DNA of 64,000 bases from Cohnella abietis (GTDB lineage Bacteria; Bacillota; Bacilli; Paenibacillales; Paenibacillaceae), in contig NZ_AP019400.1 in NCBI RefSeq assembly GCF_004295585.1, positions 1,951,501 to 2,015,500 of the forward strand, read 5' to 3'. Below are positions 18,753-27,792 of this stretch, one piece after another. The notes under the pieces are model-generated. The model saw only the letters and a program-made list of their open reading frames with translations, ran no database searches and was not told the origin of the DNA. Made by a program: the position numbers and the translations under genes. How positions within the stretch are numbered: position 1 is the first letter of the stretch; every line of letters begins with the position of its first letter.

Positions 18753-19841
18753 ATGGCTAACCGCGCTTATAATTTCAATGCAGGCCCAGCGGCGTTACCG
18801 TTAGAGGTACTGCAAAGAGCTCAAGAGAAATTTGTCGAATTCGAAAATAGCGGTATGTCTCTGATGGAAATGTCTCATCGAGGCGCTATTTATGAGAAAG
18901 TTCATTTCGAAGCTGAAGCCCTTCTAAGGGAGCTACTCTCTATTCCGGATGGGTATAAGGTATTGTTCATCCAAGGTGGAGCAAGCACGCAATTTGCTAT
19001 GATCCCGATGAATTTACTTCGTTCTGGCACAAAAGCGGCATATGTCGCAACTGGAAGCTGGGCAACTAAAGCGATCAAGGAAGCGAAGCTGTTCGGTGAA
19101 ACTTCAATTGCTGCTTCGTCTGAAGCGGCCGCTTACAAGCATATTCCTTCGATCAGTGAATTGAAATACGATTCCGATGCGGCGTATGTACATGTAACCT
19201 CGAACGAAACCATTGAAGGAACTCAGTGGGCTGAATTTCCTGACACGGGAAGTGTTCCTCTAATTGCAGATATGTCGAGTGATATTCTGTGTCGCCCGAT
19301 TGATGTTTCTAAGTTTGCTGTCATCTATGCTGGAGCACAGAAAAATCTAGGGCCTTCAGGTGTAACTATCGTTATTATTCGCGAGGACCTGATAAATAAA
19401 CCTACGACTCCAGTGCCTACAATGTTGCGTTACGATACGCATGCAGATGCGGATTCGTTGTACAACACTCCTCCTACTTTTGCGATTTACATGATGAGTG
19501 AAGTATTGAAATGGATTAAAGAAAATGGCGGGGCAGCAGGTATGGAAGCTCGTAACCGTGAAAAAGCCAACCTGCTATACGAAGCGATTGATAATAGCAA
19601 CGGGTTCTATCGCGGATTTGCAGAAATCGGCAGCCGTTCATTGATGAATGTAACCTTCACGCTTGCAAACGAGGAGCTGGAGAAGAAATTCGTCAAGGAA
19701 TCGGAAGCACAAGGCTTTGTTGGCTTGAAAGGACACCGTAGTGTTGGAGGCTTAAGAGCCTCGATCTACAATGCAGTGCCAATCGAGAGCGTTAGCGCAT
19801 TAGTAAGCTTCATGGGTGATTTCCAAAGCCGCAACAGCTAA
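18753..19841 (+). CDS. serC: Phosphoserine aminotransferase
   Basis: A 362-residue class V PLP enzyme that converts 3-phosphohydroxypyruvate and glutamate to phosphoserine in serine biosynthesis. Visible motifs are YNFNAGPAALP at the N-terminus, MEMSHRG, FIQGGASTQFAMIPMNL, the PLP-binding Lys in YAGAQKNLGPSGVT (~190-203), and GHRSVGGLRASIYNAVP at the C-terminus. SD AAGGTGGGG precedes ATG 18753. It is followed by its own terminator, so it is monocistronic. Confidence 0.97.
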   Translation: MANRAYNFNAGPAALPLEVLQRAQEKFVEFENSGMSLMEMSHRGAIYEKVHFEAEALLRELLSIPDGYKVLFIQGGASTQFAMIPMNLLRSGTKAAYVATGSWATKAIKEAKLFGETSIAASSEAAAYKHIPSISELKYDSDAAYVHVTSNETIEGTQWAEFPDTGSVPLIADMSSDILCRPIDVSKFAVIYAGAQKNLGPSGVTIVIIREDLINKPTTPVPTMLRYDTHADADSLYNTPPTFAIYMMSEVLKWIKENGGAAGMEARNREKANLLYEAIDNSNGFYRGFAEIGSRSLMNVTFTLANEELEKKFVKESEAQGFVGLKGHRSVGGLRASIYNAVPIESVSALVSFMGDFQSRNS

Positions 19842-19871
19842 GAAAACATAAGTAAGAAATAATGTATAATG

Positions 19872-19900
19872 AAAAATAGCGGTATAATGCCGCTATTTTT
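19872..19900 (+). terminator. Terminator after serC
   Basis: AAAAATAGCGG pairs with CCGCTATTTTT around a TATAATG loop. Confidence 0.85.
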
Positions 19901-19954
19901 CAATTTGCCAATTGATCAGCAGTGATCCTTGGCTAGAGGCTAAGGAGGAGTAAC

Positions 19955-20416
19955 ATGCCTTTTCATATTGTATTAGTGAATCCGGAAATACCGGCCAATA
20001 CAGGAAACATCGCTAGAACCTGTGCTGCCACGGGCACGCATTTGCATCTCGTTCGTCCACTTGGCTTTTCAACTGACGATCGTGTTCTGAAGCGAGCGGG
20101 CTTGGACTACTGGCATGCTGTTAACATTACCTACTATGATTCTTTCGAAGAGGTTAAAGCAGCAAATTCGGAAGGACGTTTTTTCTTCGCGAGCACTAAA
20201 GTAACCAAAAGATATACGGATTATGAGTTTCGTGATGGAGATTTTTTTGTTTTCGGAAAAGAGACGGCTGGACTACCGAAAGAGTTACTAGATCAGCATA
20301 CAGAAACAACGATGCGAATTCCGATGACGGACAAGGTACGTTCCTTAAATCTTGCCAATTCGGCTGCAATTGTAATTTATGAGGCGCTTAGACAAAATGA
20401 TTTTCCAGTCCTTTAA
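19955..20416 (+). CDS. trmL: tRNA (cytidine/uridine-2'-O-)-methyltransferase TrmL
   Basis: A 153-residue SPOUT-class methyltransferase, matching the minimal TrmL/CspR length. Motifs visible are VLVNPEIPANTGNIARTCAATG (motif 1), HLVRPLGF, the SAM-knot segments FVFGKETAGLP and RIPMTDKVRSLNLANSAAIVIYEALRQ. It methylates the wobble position 34 of certain leucine tRNAs as a dimer. SD GGAGGAG lies 6-7 nt before the ATG. Confidence 0.94.
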   Translation: MPFHIVLVNPEIPANTGNIARTCAATGTHLHLVRPLGFSTDDRVLKRAGLDYWHAVNITYYDSFEEVKAANSEGRFFFASTKVTKRYTDYEFRDGDFFVFGKETAGLPKELLDQHTETTMRIPMTDKVRSLNLANSAAIVIYEALRQNDFPVL

Positions 20417-20596
20417 AACTACACAATTCGACAAAATCCCTTTTTATGTGAGAAATATTGTCGAAAGTTTGCATAATTTTAAGCAAATCGAGTAGAAAGA
20501 AGGTAATTAAGCTTTAATATAGAACGGTATAGAGTGGTTAAAAGGTTTCGTGATAACTATAACTAGCTAGAATAGCATATGAATGGAGGTACTGCA

Positions 20597-20839
20597 TTGA
20601 AACCTGCAGGTGTAGTTCGTAAAGTGGATCAATTGGGTAGAATCGTATTACCTAAGTCGTTGCGTAAACGATATCAAATGAATGAAGGGGATCCGGTAGA
20701 AATACTGGTCCAAGGCGATCATATCATTCTTGAACGTTATCGGCCCCGTTGCGTGTTCTGTTCTTCGATGGAAGGCGTCGGAGATTTCAAGGAGCGTTAT
20801 GTGTGCGCTTCTTGTTTGAAAGATATGCACGGGCTATAA
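20597..20839 (+). CDS. AbrB/SpoVT-family transition-state regulator with C-terminal Cys module
   Basis: An 80-residue DNA-binding protein from TTG 20597, chosen because GGAGG lies 7 nt upstream and homologues begin MKPAGVVRKVDQLGR. The swapped-hairpin AbrB fold spans residues 1-50 (RKVDQLGRIVLPKSLRKRYQM). Unlike AbrB of Bacillus subtilis, the C-terminus carries CVFC and CASC pairs, a small zinc-ribbon-like module. It is probably a repressor of stationary-phase and sporulation genes. A very strong terminator follows. Confidence 0.88.
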   Translation: MKPAGVVRKVDQLGRIVLPKSLRKRYQMNEGDPVEILVQGDHIILERYRPRCVFCSSMEGVGDFKERYVCASCLKDMHGL

Positions 20840-20850
20840 ACATAACCCGC

Positions 20851-20886
20851 AACAAGAGACCGTCCAATTGGACGGTCTCTTTGTTA
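20851..20886. terminator. Strong hairpin terminator after the AbrB-like gene
   Basis: The arm AACAAGAGACCGTCC pairs with GGACGGTCTCTTTGTT around AATT. It is nearly symmetrical. Confidence 0.9.
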
Positions 20887-20889
20887 ACA

Positions 20890-21324
20890 TATGATATATC
20901 TCCGACATAAACGTTGAACGCAGTGAAAGGACGGCGTCGTCAGTCGTTTATGCTTTTGCCCAGCATGAGAGCCACTACTTCAAGGCGACCTTACAAGATC
21001 AACATGTCTCATCGACAAGAGCAACACAAACTAAACAACGATGAAAATCATTCTAATCCGTACCCAATGACCGTCTTCAAGCCACAAATACGATTCAAAA
21101 CATCGTAGTTGCAGGCTTGCAGGAGCTATCTAGGCATTATTTTTAGTAACAACGATGAAATTCACCGTAATTGATCAATGCTGCGAACGCTTTTACTCCA
21201 AGTACGATATATTTGATCGCTATTGAGCGTTCAACTTGAGAAAGCATTCATTCATGGATTCATTCATTCTTCGGCCGACCACAACCCCAAGACGAATTAG
21301 CTACCCCTATAAATGGATAAAAGC
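20890..21324. other. Gene-free stretch
   Basis: No supported gene. It contains short repeats: AACAACGATGAAA near 21035 and 21150, and the 20-bp block at 21091-21110 that recurs at 17165-17184. ATTCATTC units lie near 21247-21270. It may be decayed sequence; no transposase or RNA was recognised. Confidence 0.4.
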
Positions 21325-21358
21325 CGGGTACCCACTGAGATGTGAGTATCCGGCTTTC
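21325..21358 (-). terminator. Terminator of the small membrane protein gene
   Basis: AAGCCGGGTAC pairs with GTATCCGGCTT across an 11-nt loop. On the minus strand it is followed by TTATCC and lies directly downstream of the small gene at 21393-21545. Confidence 0.7.
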
Positions 21359-21392
21359 GCTTTGGCTTTATTGCCCTGTTGTTCGTAGCTTA

Positions 21393-21545
21393 TTACAGCC
21401 CTTTGGTTTTGTCTTCATTATAAGAAGATGTCAGAATGGACACGACGAACAAAGCCAGTACAATCATAATAATCCAGAACCTATTGGACATTCCAAACAA
21501 CTGAAATTGCTCTGCTGCTTTTGCAGCTGTTTCAGCAAGAAACAT
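21393..21545 (-). CDS. Small single-pass membrane protein (50 aa)
   Basis: A 50-residue protein with ATG at 21545 and stop at 21393. A strong SD (GTGGAGGTGTGG) lies 5-10 nt upstream, and a terminator follows downstream, which supports a real gene. The N-terminal ~22 residues (FLAETAAKAAEQFQLFG) are amphipathic. Residues ~23-40 are one membrane helix (FWIIMIVLALFVVSILT). The tail NEDKTKGL is charged. The family was not recognised. The intact signals on both sides make an artefact unlikely. Confidence 0.6.
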   Translation of the reverse strand: MFLAETAAKAAEQFQLFGMSNRFWIIMIVLALFVVSILTSSYNEDKTKGL

Positions 21546-21673
21546 GCTCCACACCTCCACTTAACTCTTTTTATTATAACCAACACCCAGAAAAAAGAAA
21601 ACGCAAAATGTTGTGAACAATCATTGCATATAAATGAATCAAGGCCAACATCGTCGATGGGGAGGGGATCGCC

Positions 21674-22798
21674 TTGAGCTCAATTATTAATTGGATGGGT
21701 GGATGGCCTAAGGAAGGGCTAATATCCGCTTCTGATTGGGAGGAACGGGTTGAGGCAGCTGCAGCATCTGACCAGCTCTTGGGGGCTGAGAGAAAGCCTA
21801 GGCTTCATGGTGAGGAGAAGCTGCGGGGTCAATTAGCACATGGAATTCTAAAGGGAAAGACGGGTGGTCATAGCAGTCAGGTTATTCTGACGTCAGGGGC
21901 AGACGGTGCAATCAATTGGTTAGTGGACAATGTGCTTGTGCCGGGGGATACCATACTTACCGAGAAGCTGACTTCTAGATCAGCGCTTCAGACATTTCGG
22001 AAGGCGGGGATGAACGTTGAGGTAGTCGAAGGTGATAGAAGAGGAATGAACCTAGAGTCTCTTACGACGGCTCTGTATCGTTTTCGGCCTTCAATGGTGT
22101 ATATTTCTCCATCCTGTTCAGATCCTGAAGGAGTTAGCTGGAGTACAGAGGTTAGATCAGCGGTTCAACTAAGATGCAGGGAAGCTGGTGTCTTACTCGT
22201 TACTGATGACAGGCAAGAATTACTTTTATTCGATACGGAGGAAAAATGGTCACATAAACGATTAGAGCCTGGCGTAGTATCTATTGGACAGCTTCCGCCA
22301 GGGTTAATTGCTGGGCTGCGTTTGGGTTGGATTGTGGGCACCTCAGTAACGGATCTCATTACAAGACCGAGCAGCGAGGGCATTGGAAAAGAAACAGGAG
22401 TCAGCTCAATAGAGCAGATGGCATTATCTCTTCTCATCGATGAGCAGCCGCTGGAGCCTTTGCTCGAAATGCTCAGAGTGCAATGCCAAGAGAGGCTTAG
22501 AAGGATGACGGAGCAGCTGGAGCAGCTGGCAATTCCGGATTTGACTTGGATCACACCCAAGGGAGGACTTCACCTCTGGGTCATATTGCCACCAGGCTTG
22601 GAAGGGGAAGCCTTGCTCCGCGGAGCCTGGTTGAAGGGACTTATTTTCCAACCGGGAGCTCCGTTCTACGTCAAAAACTGTCACAGTAACACTGCAAGAC
22701 TTACACACGCATTCGCTAATGAGCGGCAATTGAAGCAAGGGCTTGCAAGACTGGCGGAAAGCATTGAAGAATTTACGGGAAGATGGTCGCGAAGTTAA
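21674..22798 (+). CDS. Aminotransferase-fold protein lacking the PLP lysine
   Basis: A 374-residue protein from TTG 21674 (SD GGAGGGG). It has the fold-type I aminotransferase pattern of the MocR/PdxR effector domain but no winged-helix domain: LRGQLAHGIL, VILTSGADGAINWLVDNVLVPGDTI, MVYISPSCSDPEG, GVLLVTDDRQELLLFD and GLRLGWIVG. Three PLP contacts are changed. The catalytic block that should read like GTFSKTLAPGLRLGW is GQLPPGLIAGLRLGW, with Pro209 at the Lys position. NPTG is DPEG. The DDxY Tyr is missing. The region is well conserved elsewhere and uninterrupted, so this looks like a pseudoenzyme, not a pseudogene. Its stop overlaps the convergent Rieske gene by 4 nt. Confidence 0.75.
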   Translation: MSSIINWMGGWPKEGLISASDWEERVEAAAASDQLLGAERKPRLHGEEKLRGQLAHGILKGKTGGHSSQVILTSGADGAINWLVDNVLVPGDTILTEKLTSRSALQTFRKAGMNVEVVEGDRRGMNLESLTTALYRFRPSMVYISPSCSDPEGVSWSTEVRSAVQLRCREAGVLLVTDDRQELLLFDTEEKWSHKRLEPGVVSIGQLPPGLIAGLRLGWIVGTSVTDLITRPSSEGIGKETGVSSIEQMALSLLIDEQPLEPLLEMLRVQCQERLRRMTEQLEQLAIPDLTWITPKGGLHLWVILPPGLEGEALLRGAWLKGLIFQPGAPFYVKNCHSNTARLTHAFANERQLKQGLARLAESIEEFTGRWSRS

Positions 22799-23103
22799 TC
22801 GATACTTCCCGCTGCGTATAAATGGTTGTCCCGAACACTAACCTTCCGCTGCACTAGGCATTCATCAGAATCATTCAAGCATATTCCGGTTTCTGCATCG
22901 AACGTCCAGAAGTGCAGCGGACAGAATAGAACATCATTAAGGGGGCGGATTTCTCCCCCTGCGTGGGGACAGATGGCCATCAATAGGCGAAATCCTCCTT
23001 CAGAGGTCCGGACAAGCCAATAAGGCGTAAGCTCTAACGTAACCTCTGTGGGAAATGTCGTAAAGTCATCCAAAGATCCGAGATCGATTTCTAGCTCGTT
23101 CAT
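22795..23103 (-). CDS. Rieske [2Fe-2S] ferredoxin-like protein
   Basis: A 102-residue protein with the two Rieske ligand boxes CPHAGG (~44-49) and CPLHFWTFD (~59-67). These are close to the C-x-H and C-x2-H pattern of soluble Rieske ferredoxins such as NirD-like or dioxygenase ferredoxins. There is no signal peptide or membrane helix. It is translationally coupled to the DUF2161 gene upstream (4-nt overlap at 23100-23103). It may serve as an electron donor; the partner is not evident. Confidence 0.85.
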   Translation of the reverse strand: MNELEIDLGSLDDFTTFPTEVTLELTPYWLVRTSEGGFRLLMAICPHAGGEIRPLNDVLFCPLHFWTFDAETGICLNDSDECLVQRKVSVRDNHLYAAGSID

Positions 23104-23948
23104 CCGTTAGCTTCTCCTTCTATAGTTAACTTGTCCGAGGCTTTAAGGTACTGACTAGCCCAAGGGAATTGGTTTGCCCATACAGCAGTCACATCAGCAT
23201 ATTCATGCAAAGCTGATTTTCCAGCAGGTGTAAGCTCGTATACGCCTTTCGCAACCCGTTTGAACCAGGCATAATAATTTTCCCGAAGGACAGCGCCTGC
23301 AGTAGGACAATGGGTCCAATCCCTAACCTGACGAGGAGCGGACGGTCCGTGGCAATCCAGTGCTAAAGCGCATTGAATGGCTCTCTCTCGATAAGCGGTA
23401 ATAAGCTTACGTTTCGTACTCCCTCCAATGTTGTAATCACCGCTACGGGCGGTAAATTCCTTAAGGAGCTTAGTCGCTTTAGCTTTGCTGCGACGGCCGC
23501 CAGTGACCGTCTCATAGGGCTGCACAGCTTCTGCTGCGAGTGAGTCACGTACAAGGGAAGTAGCTGCTGAAGCAGATTGACCTGCGGGTTCACACCAAAC
23601 GTCAATAATCGGCGATTTTGTTCGAAAGAAAGTAACGGTAAGAAATCCAAGACTTAGGCGTCTGCAGAGTGCTGTAATTTCATTGAAACGTTGATTGTGG
23701 GCTCCCTTTTTTGTGCGGTTGCGTTCAACAGCTAACCAGACGGAAGCGCCTGTTTTTTGGCGATCAATACCTTGCAGCAGCAGAGGTAAGGTGAATGTTT
23801 TTTTCATTTCCACAATAGTTGGCTGCGTAAGATCTGGGCGCAAGGCGACGAGATCACAACCGCGAATTTCTGCTTTAACTTCATAGCCCCGTTCAGTAAA
23901 AAAGGTTTTCACAGGCGGGTATAGTTCGGTTTCATATTTAACGGCCAC
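23100..23948 (-). CDS. DUF2161 protein, putative PD-(D/E)XK phosphodiesterase
   Basis: A 282-residue soluble protein. The N-terminal ~75 residues show a PD-(D/E)xK-like core: ELYPPVKTFFTERGYEVKAEIRGCDLVAL followed by TIVEMKKTF (E-x-K). This matches DUF2161 family descriptions. The remainder (~130-282) is predicted to contain winged-helix-like segments (GKSALHEYADVTAVW). The function is unknown; a nuclease role is inferred from the fold alone. It is in a two-gene operon with the Rieske gene and divergent from prkA. Confidence 0.75.
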   Translation of the reverse strand: MAVKYETELYPPVKTFFTERGYEVKAEIRGCDLVALRPDLTQPTIVEMKKTFTLPLLLQGIDRQKTGASVWLAVERNRTKKGAHNQRFNEITALCRRLSLGFLTVTFFRTKSPIIDVWCEPAGQSASAATSLVRDSLAAEAVQPYETVTGGRRSKAKATKLLKEFTARSGDYNIGGSTKRKLITAYRERAIQCALALDCHGPSAPRQVRDWTHCPTAGAVLRENYYAWFKRVAKGVYELTPAGKSALHEYADVTAVWANQFPWASQYLKASDKLTIEGEANG

Positions 23949-24119
23949 CGGTTCTCCTCCTGCTACATCCGCGTACCGAATTCATTTATCGTCATTATAT
24001 CACACTGCTTTCTGATGAATTATGCAATTACGCAATGTCAGGTCAAATTCGTCCGCCTTCCCGCATAAGTATGTAGTACGTTAGATAAAGCGCAGAGAAA
24101 GTAGCGAGGAGGAAGCGGC

Positions 24120-26015
24120 ATGGACATCTTCAGTCGAATCTCAGAATATCAGGCCGAGAGTGAAAAGCTGAGCTGGTCGGGGACATTTCGGGATTATATC
24201 GAACTACTTCGCCGCGACAATACTCCGGCGATGACCGCACATGCCCGGGTTTACGACATGATCGTTTCCCATGGGGTAGAAGAGAAGGGCGGGAGTAAAA
24301 AATATAATTTTTTCAACTCGGAAATTTTCGGATTGGATCACACGATGGAGAGGCTTGTGGAGGAGTATTTTCATTCCGCAGCCAGACGATTGGACGTTCG
24401 TAAAAGAATATTATTGTTGATGGGTCCGGTTAGCGGTGGGAAATCTACGATAGTCACATTGCTGAAAAAAGGGCTAGAGCAATACTCACGGACGTTTCGA
24501 GGTGCGGTATACGCCATTAAAGGCTGCCCAATGCAAGAGGACCCTCTACATCTCATACCCGAAGAGCTGCGCCGGGAGGTGGAGAAGGAGCTGGGTGTTC
24601 GCATAGAGGGGGATTTATGTCCTTCCTGCGCAATGCGCTTGCGAACGGAATTTGACGGGAATATAGAGCAGGTGCCGATTGAACGGGTACTTATTTCGGA
24701 GAAAAACCGGGTCGGAATCGGTACTTTCAGTCCATCTGATCCTAAATCACAAGATATTGCAGATTTAACCGGCAGCATCGACTTCTCGACGATTACGGAA
24801 TATGGCTCGGAGTCTGATCCTCGAGCTTATCGATTCGATGGGGAATTAAATAAAGCTAATCGTGGACTAATGGAATTCCAAGAGATGCTCAAGTGTGATG
24901 AGAAATTTCTGTGGAATCTTCTTTCCTTAACGCAAGAGGGAAATTTCAAAGCGGGCAGATTCGCATTAATTAGTGCGGATGAATTAATTGTGGCACATAC
25001 GAACGAATCTGAATACAAGGCGTTTATCTCAAACAAGAAGAATGAGGCGCTCCAATCGAGAATGATTGTTATGCCTGTTCCTTATAACTTGAAGGTGTCG
25101 GAAGAGGAAAAAATTTATACGAAGCTAATCGGTCAGTCTGATATGAATCACGTGCATATTGCCCCGCATGCGCTACGTGCGGCAGCGATTTTCTCCATTC
25201 TGACAAGATTAAAGGAATCAAAGAAGCAGGGCATGGATTTGGTTAAAAAAATGCGGATGTACGATGGCGAAGAGGTAGAAGGGTATAAGGAAGCGGATTT
25301 GAAGGAGATGCAAAACGAGTTCGCAGAGGAAGGTATGTCCGGTATCGACCCGAGGTATGTAATTAACCGGATATCTAGCGCCTTAATTAAGCATAATATG
25401 CCTTGTATCAATGCCTTGGATGTATTGCGTGCGCTCAAAGACGGGCTAGATCAGCATCCTTCGATTACGCGAGAAGAGCGGGAGAAGTATTTGAACTTTA
25501 TTTCTGTCGCGCGTAAGGAATACGATAATCTAGCCAAGAAAGAAATTCAGAAAGCATTTGTTTATTCCTTCGAAGAATCAGCTCGTACTTTATTCGATAA
25601 CTATCTCGACAACATTGAGTCGTATTGCAACTGGTCAAAGATTAAGGATCCGCTCACAGGCGAAGAAATGGATCCCGATGAAAGGCTTATGCGCTCAATA
25701 GAAGAGCAAATTGGCGTTTCTGAAAACGCGAAAAAGGCGTTCCGTGAGGAAATACTGATTCGAATATCGGCCTATTCACGTAAAGGGAAGAAGTTCGATT
25801 ACAGCATGCACGATCGCTTAAGGGAAGCGATTGAGAAGAAGCTGTTTACGGATCTGAAGGATATTGTTAAGATTACGACCTCCACCAAAACGCCAGACGA
25901 GAGCCAATTGAAGCGAATTAATGAGGTAACCAAGAGGCTTATGGATGAGCACAACTATTGCCCTGTATGCTCGAATGAGCTTCTGCGCTATGTTGGGAGC
26001 TTGCTGAATCGGTAG
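24120..26015 (+). CDS. prkA: PrkA serine protein kinase / AAA+ protease-like sporulation protein
   Basis: A 631-residue protein. An AAA+ module (residues ~70-380) has Walker A GPVSGGKSTIV (~102-112), and a conserved PrkA C-terminal domain ends with a CPVCSNELL zinc-like pair. An internal CPSCAMRL segment is at ~179. PrkA is needed for efficient sporulation in Bacillus and was reported as a kinase and later as a Lon-like protease. SD CGAGGAGG precedes the ATG. In many bacteria prkA is followed by yhbH/yeaH and spoVR/ycgB. Here the next gene is a convergent chitinase; spoVR is 16 kb away and no yhbH is in the window. Confidence 0.94.
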   Translation: MDIFSRISEYQAESEKLSWSGTFRDYIELLRRDNTPAMTAHARVYDMIVSHGVEEKGGSKKYNFFNSEIFGLDHTMERLVEEYFHSAARRLDVRKRILLLMGPVSGGKSTIVTLLKKGLEQYSRTFRGAVYAIKGCPMQEDPLHLIPEELRREVEKELGVRIEGDLCPSCAMRLRTEFDGNIEQVPIERVLISEKNRVGIGTFSPSDPKSQDIADLTGSIDFSTITEYGSESDPRAYRFDGELNKANRGLMEFQEMLKCDEKFLWNLLSLTQEGNFKAGRFALISADELIVAHTNESEYKAFISNKKNEALQSRMIVMPVPYNLKVSEEEKIYTKLIGQSDMNHVHIAPHALRAAAIFSILTRLKESKKQGMDLVKKMRMYDGEEVEGYKEADLKEMQNEFAEEGMSGIDPRYVINRISSALIKHNMPCINALDVLRALKDGLDQHPSITREEREKYLNFISVARKEYDNLAKKEIQKAFVYSFEESARTLFDNYLDNIESYCNWSKIKDPLTGEEMDPDERLMRSIEEQIGVSENAKKAFREEILIRISAYSRKGKKFDYSMHDRLREAIEKKLFTDLKDIVKITTSTKTPDESQLKRINEVTKRLMDEHNYCPVCSNELLRYVGSLLNR

Positions 26016-26046
26016 AAGGATCCGTTAAAAAGTTAGAGTTCAAAAA

Positions 26047-26100
26047 ATAAACGGCTCCGTGAGTGGTCATTGAATGATCACACACGGAGCCGTTATTATT
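26047..26100. terminator. Bidirectional terminator between prkA and the chitinase gene
   Basis: AATAAACGGCTCCGTG pairs with CACGGAGCCGTTATT, with an inner TGATCATT-like pairing. A-rich on the left and T-rich on the right, it serves both converging genes. Confidence 0.9.
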
Positions 26101-26107
26101 TTCCCAG

Positions 26108-27664
26108 CTACTTCAAAGAAGAGACCAGCTTATTTAGTAGGGTACGATTAAAATCCTGGCTTAATTCCCAGACCATTGCTCCGGCTAATCCTTTGGCTTT
26201 GATGTACTCAGCTTTGTAGGAGATAGATTCGGGATCTTCGTAGGTAATGAAGGTGCCGGTTGATTTATTATACAGCCAAGGGACCTTGGCACTATCGCTC
26301 CAGTAGCGGACAAACCCATTTTTGTTAATCAAGCTTTGTTTCTCTAGATTGCCATATTCATGTACACCGGCAGCAATAGCTCCTGGGGCTACTCCATTGC
26401 AAGCTTGATAGAGCCCCATATTGGTTGCTCCACAATTCGTCCAGCTGCGTCCGTACATGGGAATGCCTAGCACGAGCTTATCAGAAGGAACCTTAGCATT
26501 AACATAAGTTTTGACTGTGCTATCGATGTTGGACGTGGTGCTGCCTTGATCTTTGGGATCTGCATAAAGAGGTGCATTATGATTGCTATTTTTCTCCCAG
26601 CTGCCGTGATAATCATAGGTCATTAGATTAATCCAATCGACGGCGGCAGCGACCTTGGAGATTTCGGTATTGTTAACGTATTCAGGGAATGCTCCTGCCG
26701 CAATAGTAAGTAAGTATGTTTTACCGTCTTTAAGCTGAGCAGCATTTAGTTTTTCTCGAATGGTTTGGAGCAGCAATGTGAAGTTTTGTTTGTCCTGAGG
26801 CTTAGAATTGTTGGATGCCAGTCCACCAGAAACGGGATATTCCCAATCAATATCAACACCATCAAATCCGTGATCACGAATAAATTGAACAGCGCTGTCC
26901 GCGAATCTATTTCGTGAAGAGGTAGATAGAGAGACATCCGAAAATTGGCTGGACCAAGTCCACCCTCCAACACTAATTAATGTTTTTAGCTTGGGATTAT
27001 TTTTTTTAAGCTGGCGGAGCTGCTCAAAATTACCTTTATCGGCTGTTGAATCGCCCATTACAACTGTACCGTTACTAATATTAGCAAAGGCATAGTTGAT
27101 GTGGGTAATATTAGCCGCGGGAATTTGTGATACTTCGAATTTCTGATAGGTTGCCCATGACGGATAGTAGGCAATAACCTTGTTGGATTTTGTCGGAGGT
27201 TCCGGAGGCTGTTGCTCCGAGGTGTCCGTTTTTTTGCTAATCATGATTGTATTCGATGCTTGATCCCATGATAGATTATGGTTCGTAAGGGTTGTGATGG
27301 GACGTACAGGAAGAAATAGTGTTGCTCCGATCTTGATCGGTGCGATGGCAATAATCGTTTTTTTGTTATTAACATATACGGTTTGACTATTAACTTCCAT
27401 ATCAATGACTAGATTAGGATTGAACAGTCTAAATTTGGTATTGTTCAACCAACTGACTTGTAGTCCCAGCTTCTGAATAAAAGGTCGTGTTTCAACGTAT
27501 GTATTTCCATTACTCAATACTGGCTGCGAATTAAAAATGATCTTATTACTGTCGTAGGTGACTTTAATCTCGTTTCCCGCGTGACCGGCCGGCATGGGTA
27601 TCACTGTAAACCCGATCACGATAAGAAGCAGAATGAGACGGAGTCGGGTCATTTTATGTATCAT
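26108..27664 (-). CDS. Secreted GH18 chitinase with N-terminal copper-amine-oxidase-like domain
   Basis: A 518-residue exported glycoside hydrolase. The signal peptide is 1-29 (RLRLILLLIVIGFTVIPMP, AGHA cleavage region). A stalk domain at ~32-140 (IIFNSQPVLSNGNTYVETRPF...LFLPVRPI) is typical of Paenibacillus secreted proteins. A GH18 TIM barrel (~165-518) has SVGGW and the catalytic DGVDIDWEYP motif with acid Glu275. MTYDYHGSW and GIPMYGRSW are further conserved strands. It hydrolyses chitin or peptidoglycan-like beta-1,4 GlcNAc polymers outside the cell; a spore-cortex role as in YaaH-type hydrolases is less likely because no LysM is present. Confidence 0.92.
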   Translation of the reverse strand: MIHKMTRLRLILLLIVIGFTVIPMPAGHAGNEIKVTYDSNKIIFNSQPVLSNGNTYVETRPFIQKLGLQVSWLNNTKFRLFNPNLVIDMEVNSQTVYVNNKKTIIAIAPIKIGATLFLPVRPITTLTNHNLSWDQASNTIMISKKTDTSEQQPPEPPTKSNKVIAYYPSWATYQKFEVSQIPAANITHINYAFANISNGTVVMGDSTADKGNFEQLRQLKKNNPKLKTLISVGGWTWSSQFSDVSLSTSSRNRFADSAVQFIRDHGFDGVDIDWEYPVSGGLASNNSKPQDKQNFTLLLQTIREKLNAAQLKDGKTYLLTIAAGAFPEYVNNTEISKVAAAVDWINLMTYDYHGSWEKNSNHNAPLYADPKDQGSTTSNIDSTVKTYVNAKVPSDKLVLGIPMYGRSWTNCGATNMGLYQACNGVAPGAIAAGVHEYGNLEKQSLINKNGFVRYWSDSAKVPWLYNKSTGTFITYEDPESISYKAEYIKAKGLAGAMVWELSQDFNRTLLNKLVSSLK

Positions 27665-27792
27665 ATGTGGCTGTCCCTCCGTTGTAGACTTTCTTAGATT
27701 CAGGAAGTCTACTAAAAATAAGTATGTTTCTCTTTATTTTCCGGGAGAGGTCGATTTAAGTAAATGCAAAGAATATGGCAATAGAGGCAAAA

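Noticed and set aside
20914..21108. 64-residue plus-strand protein
   Set aside because: Composition is random, no SD, and it covers repeated short motifs. No homology seen.
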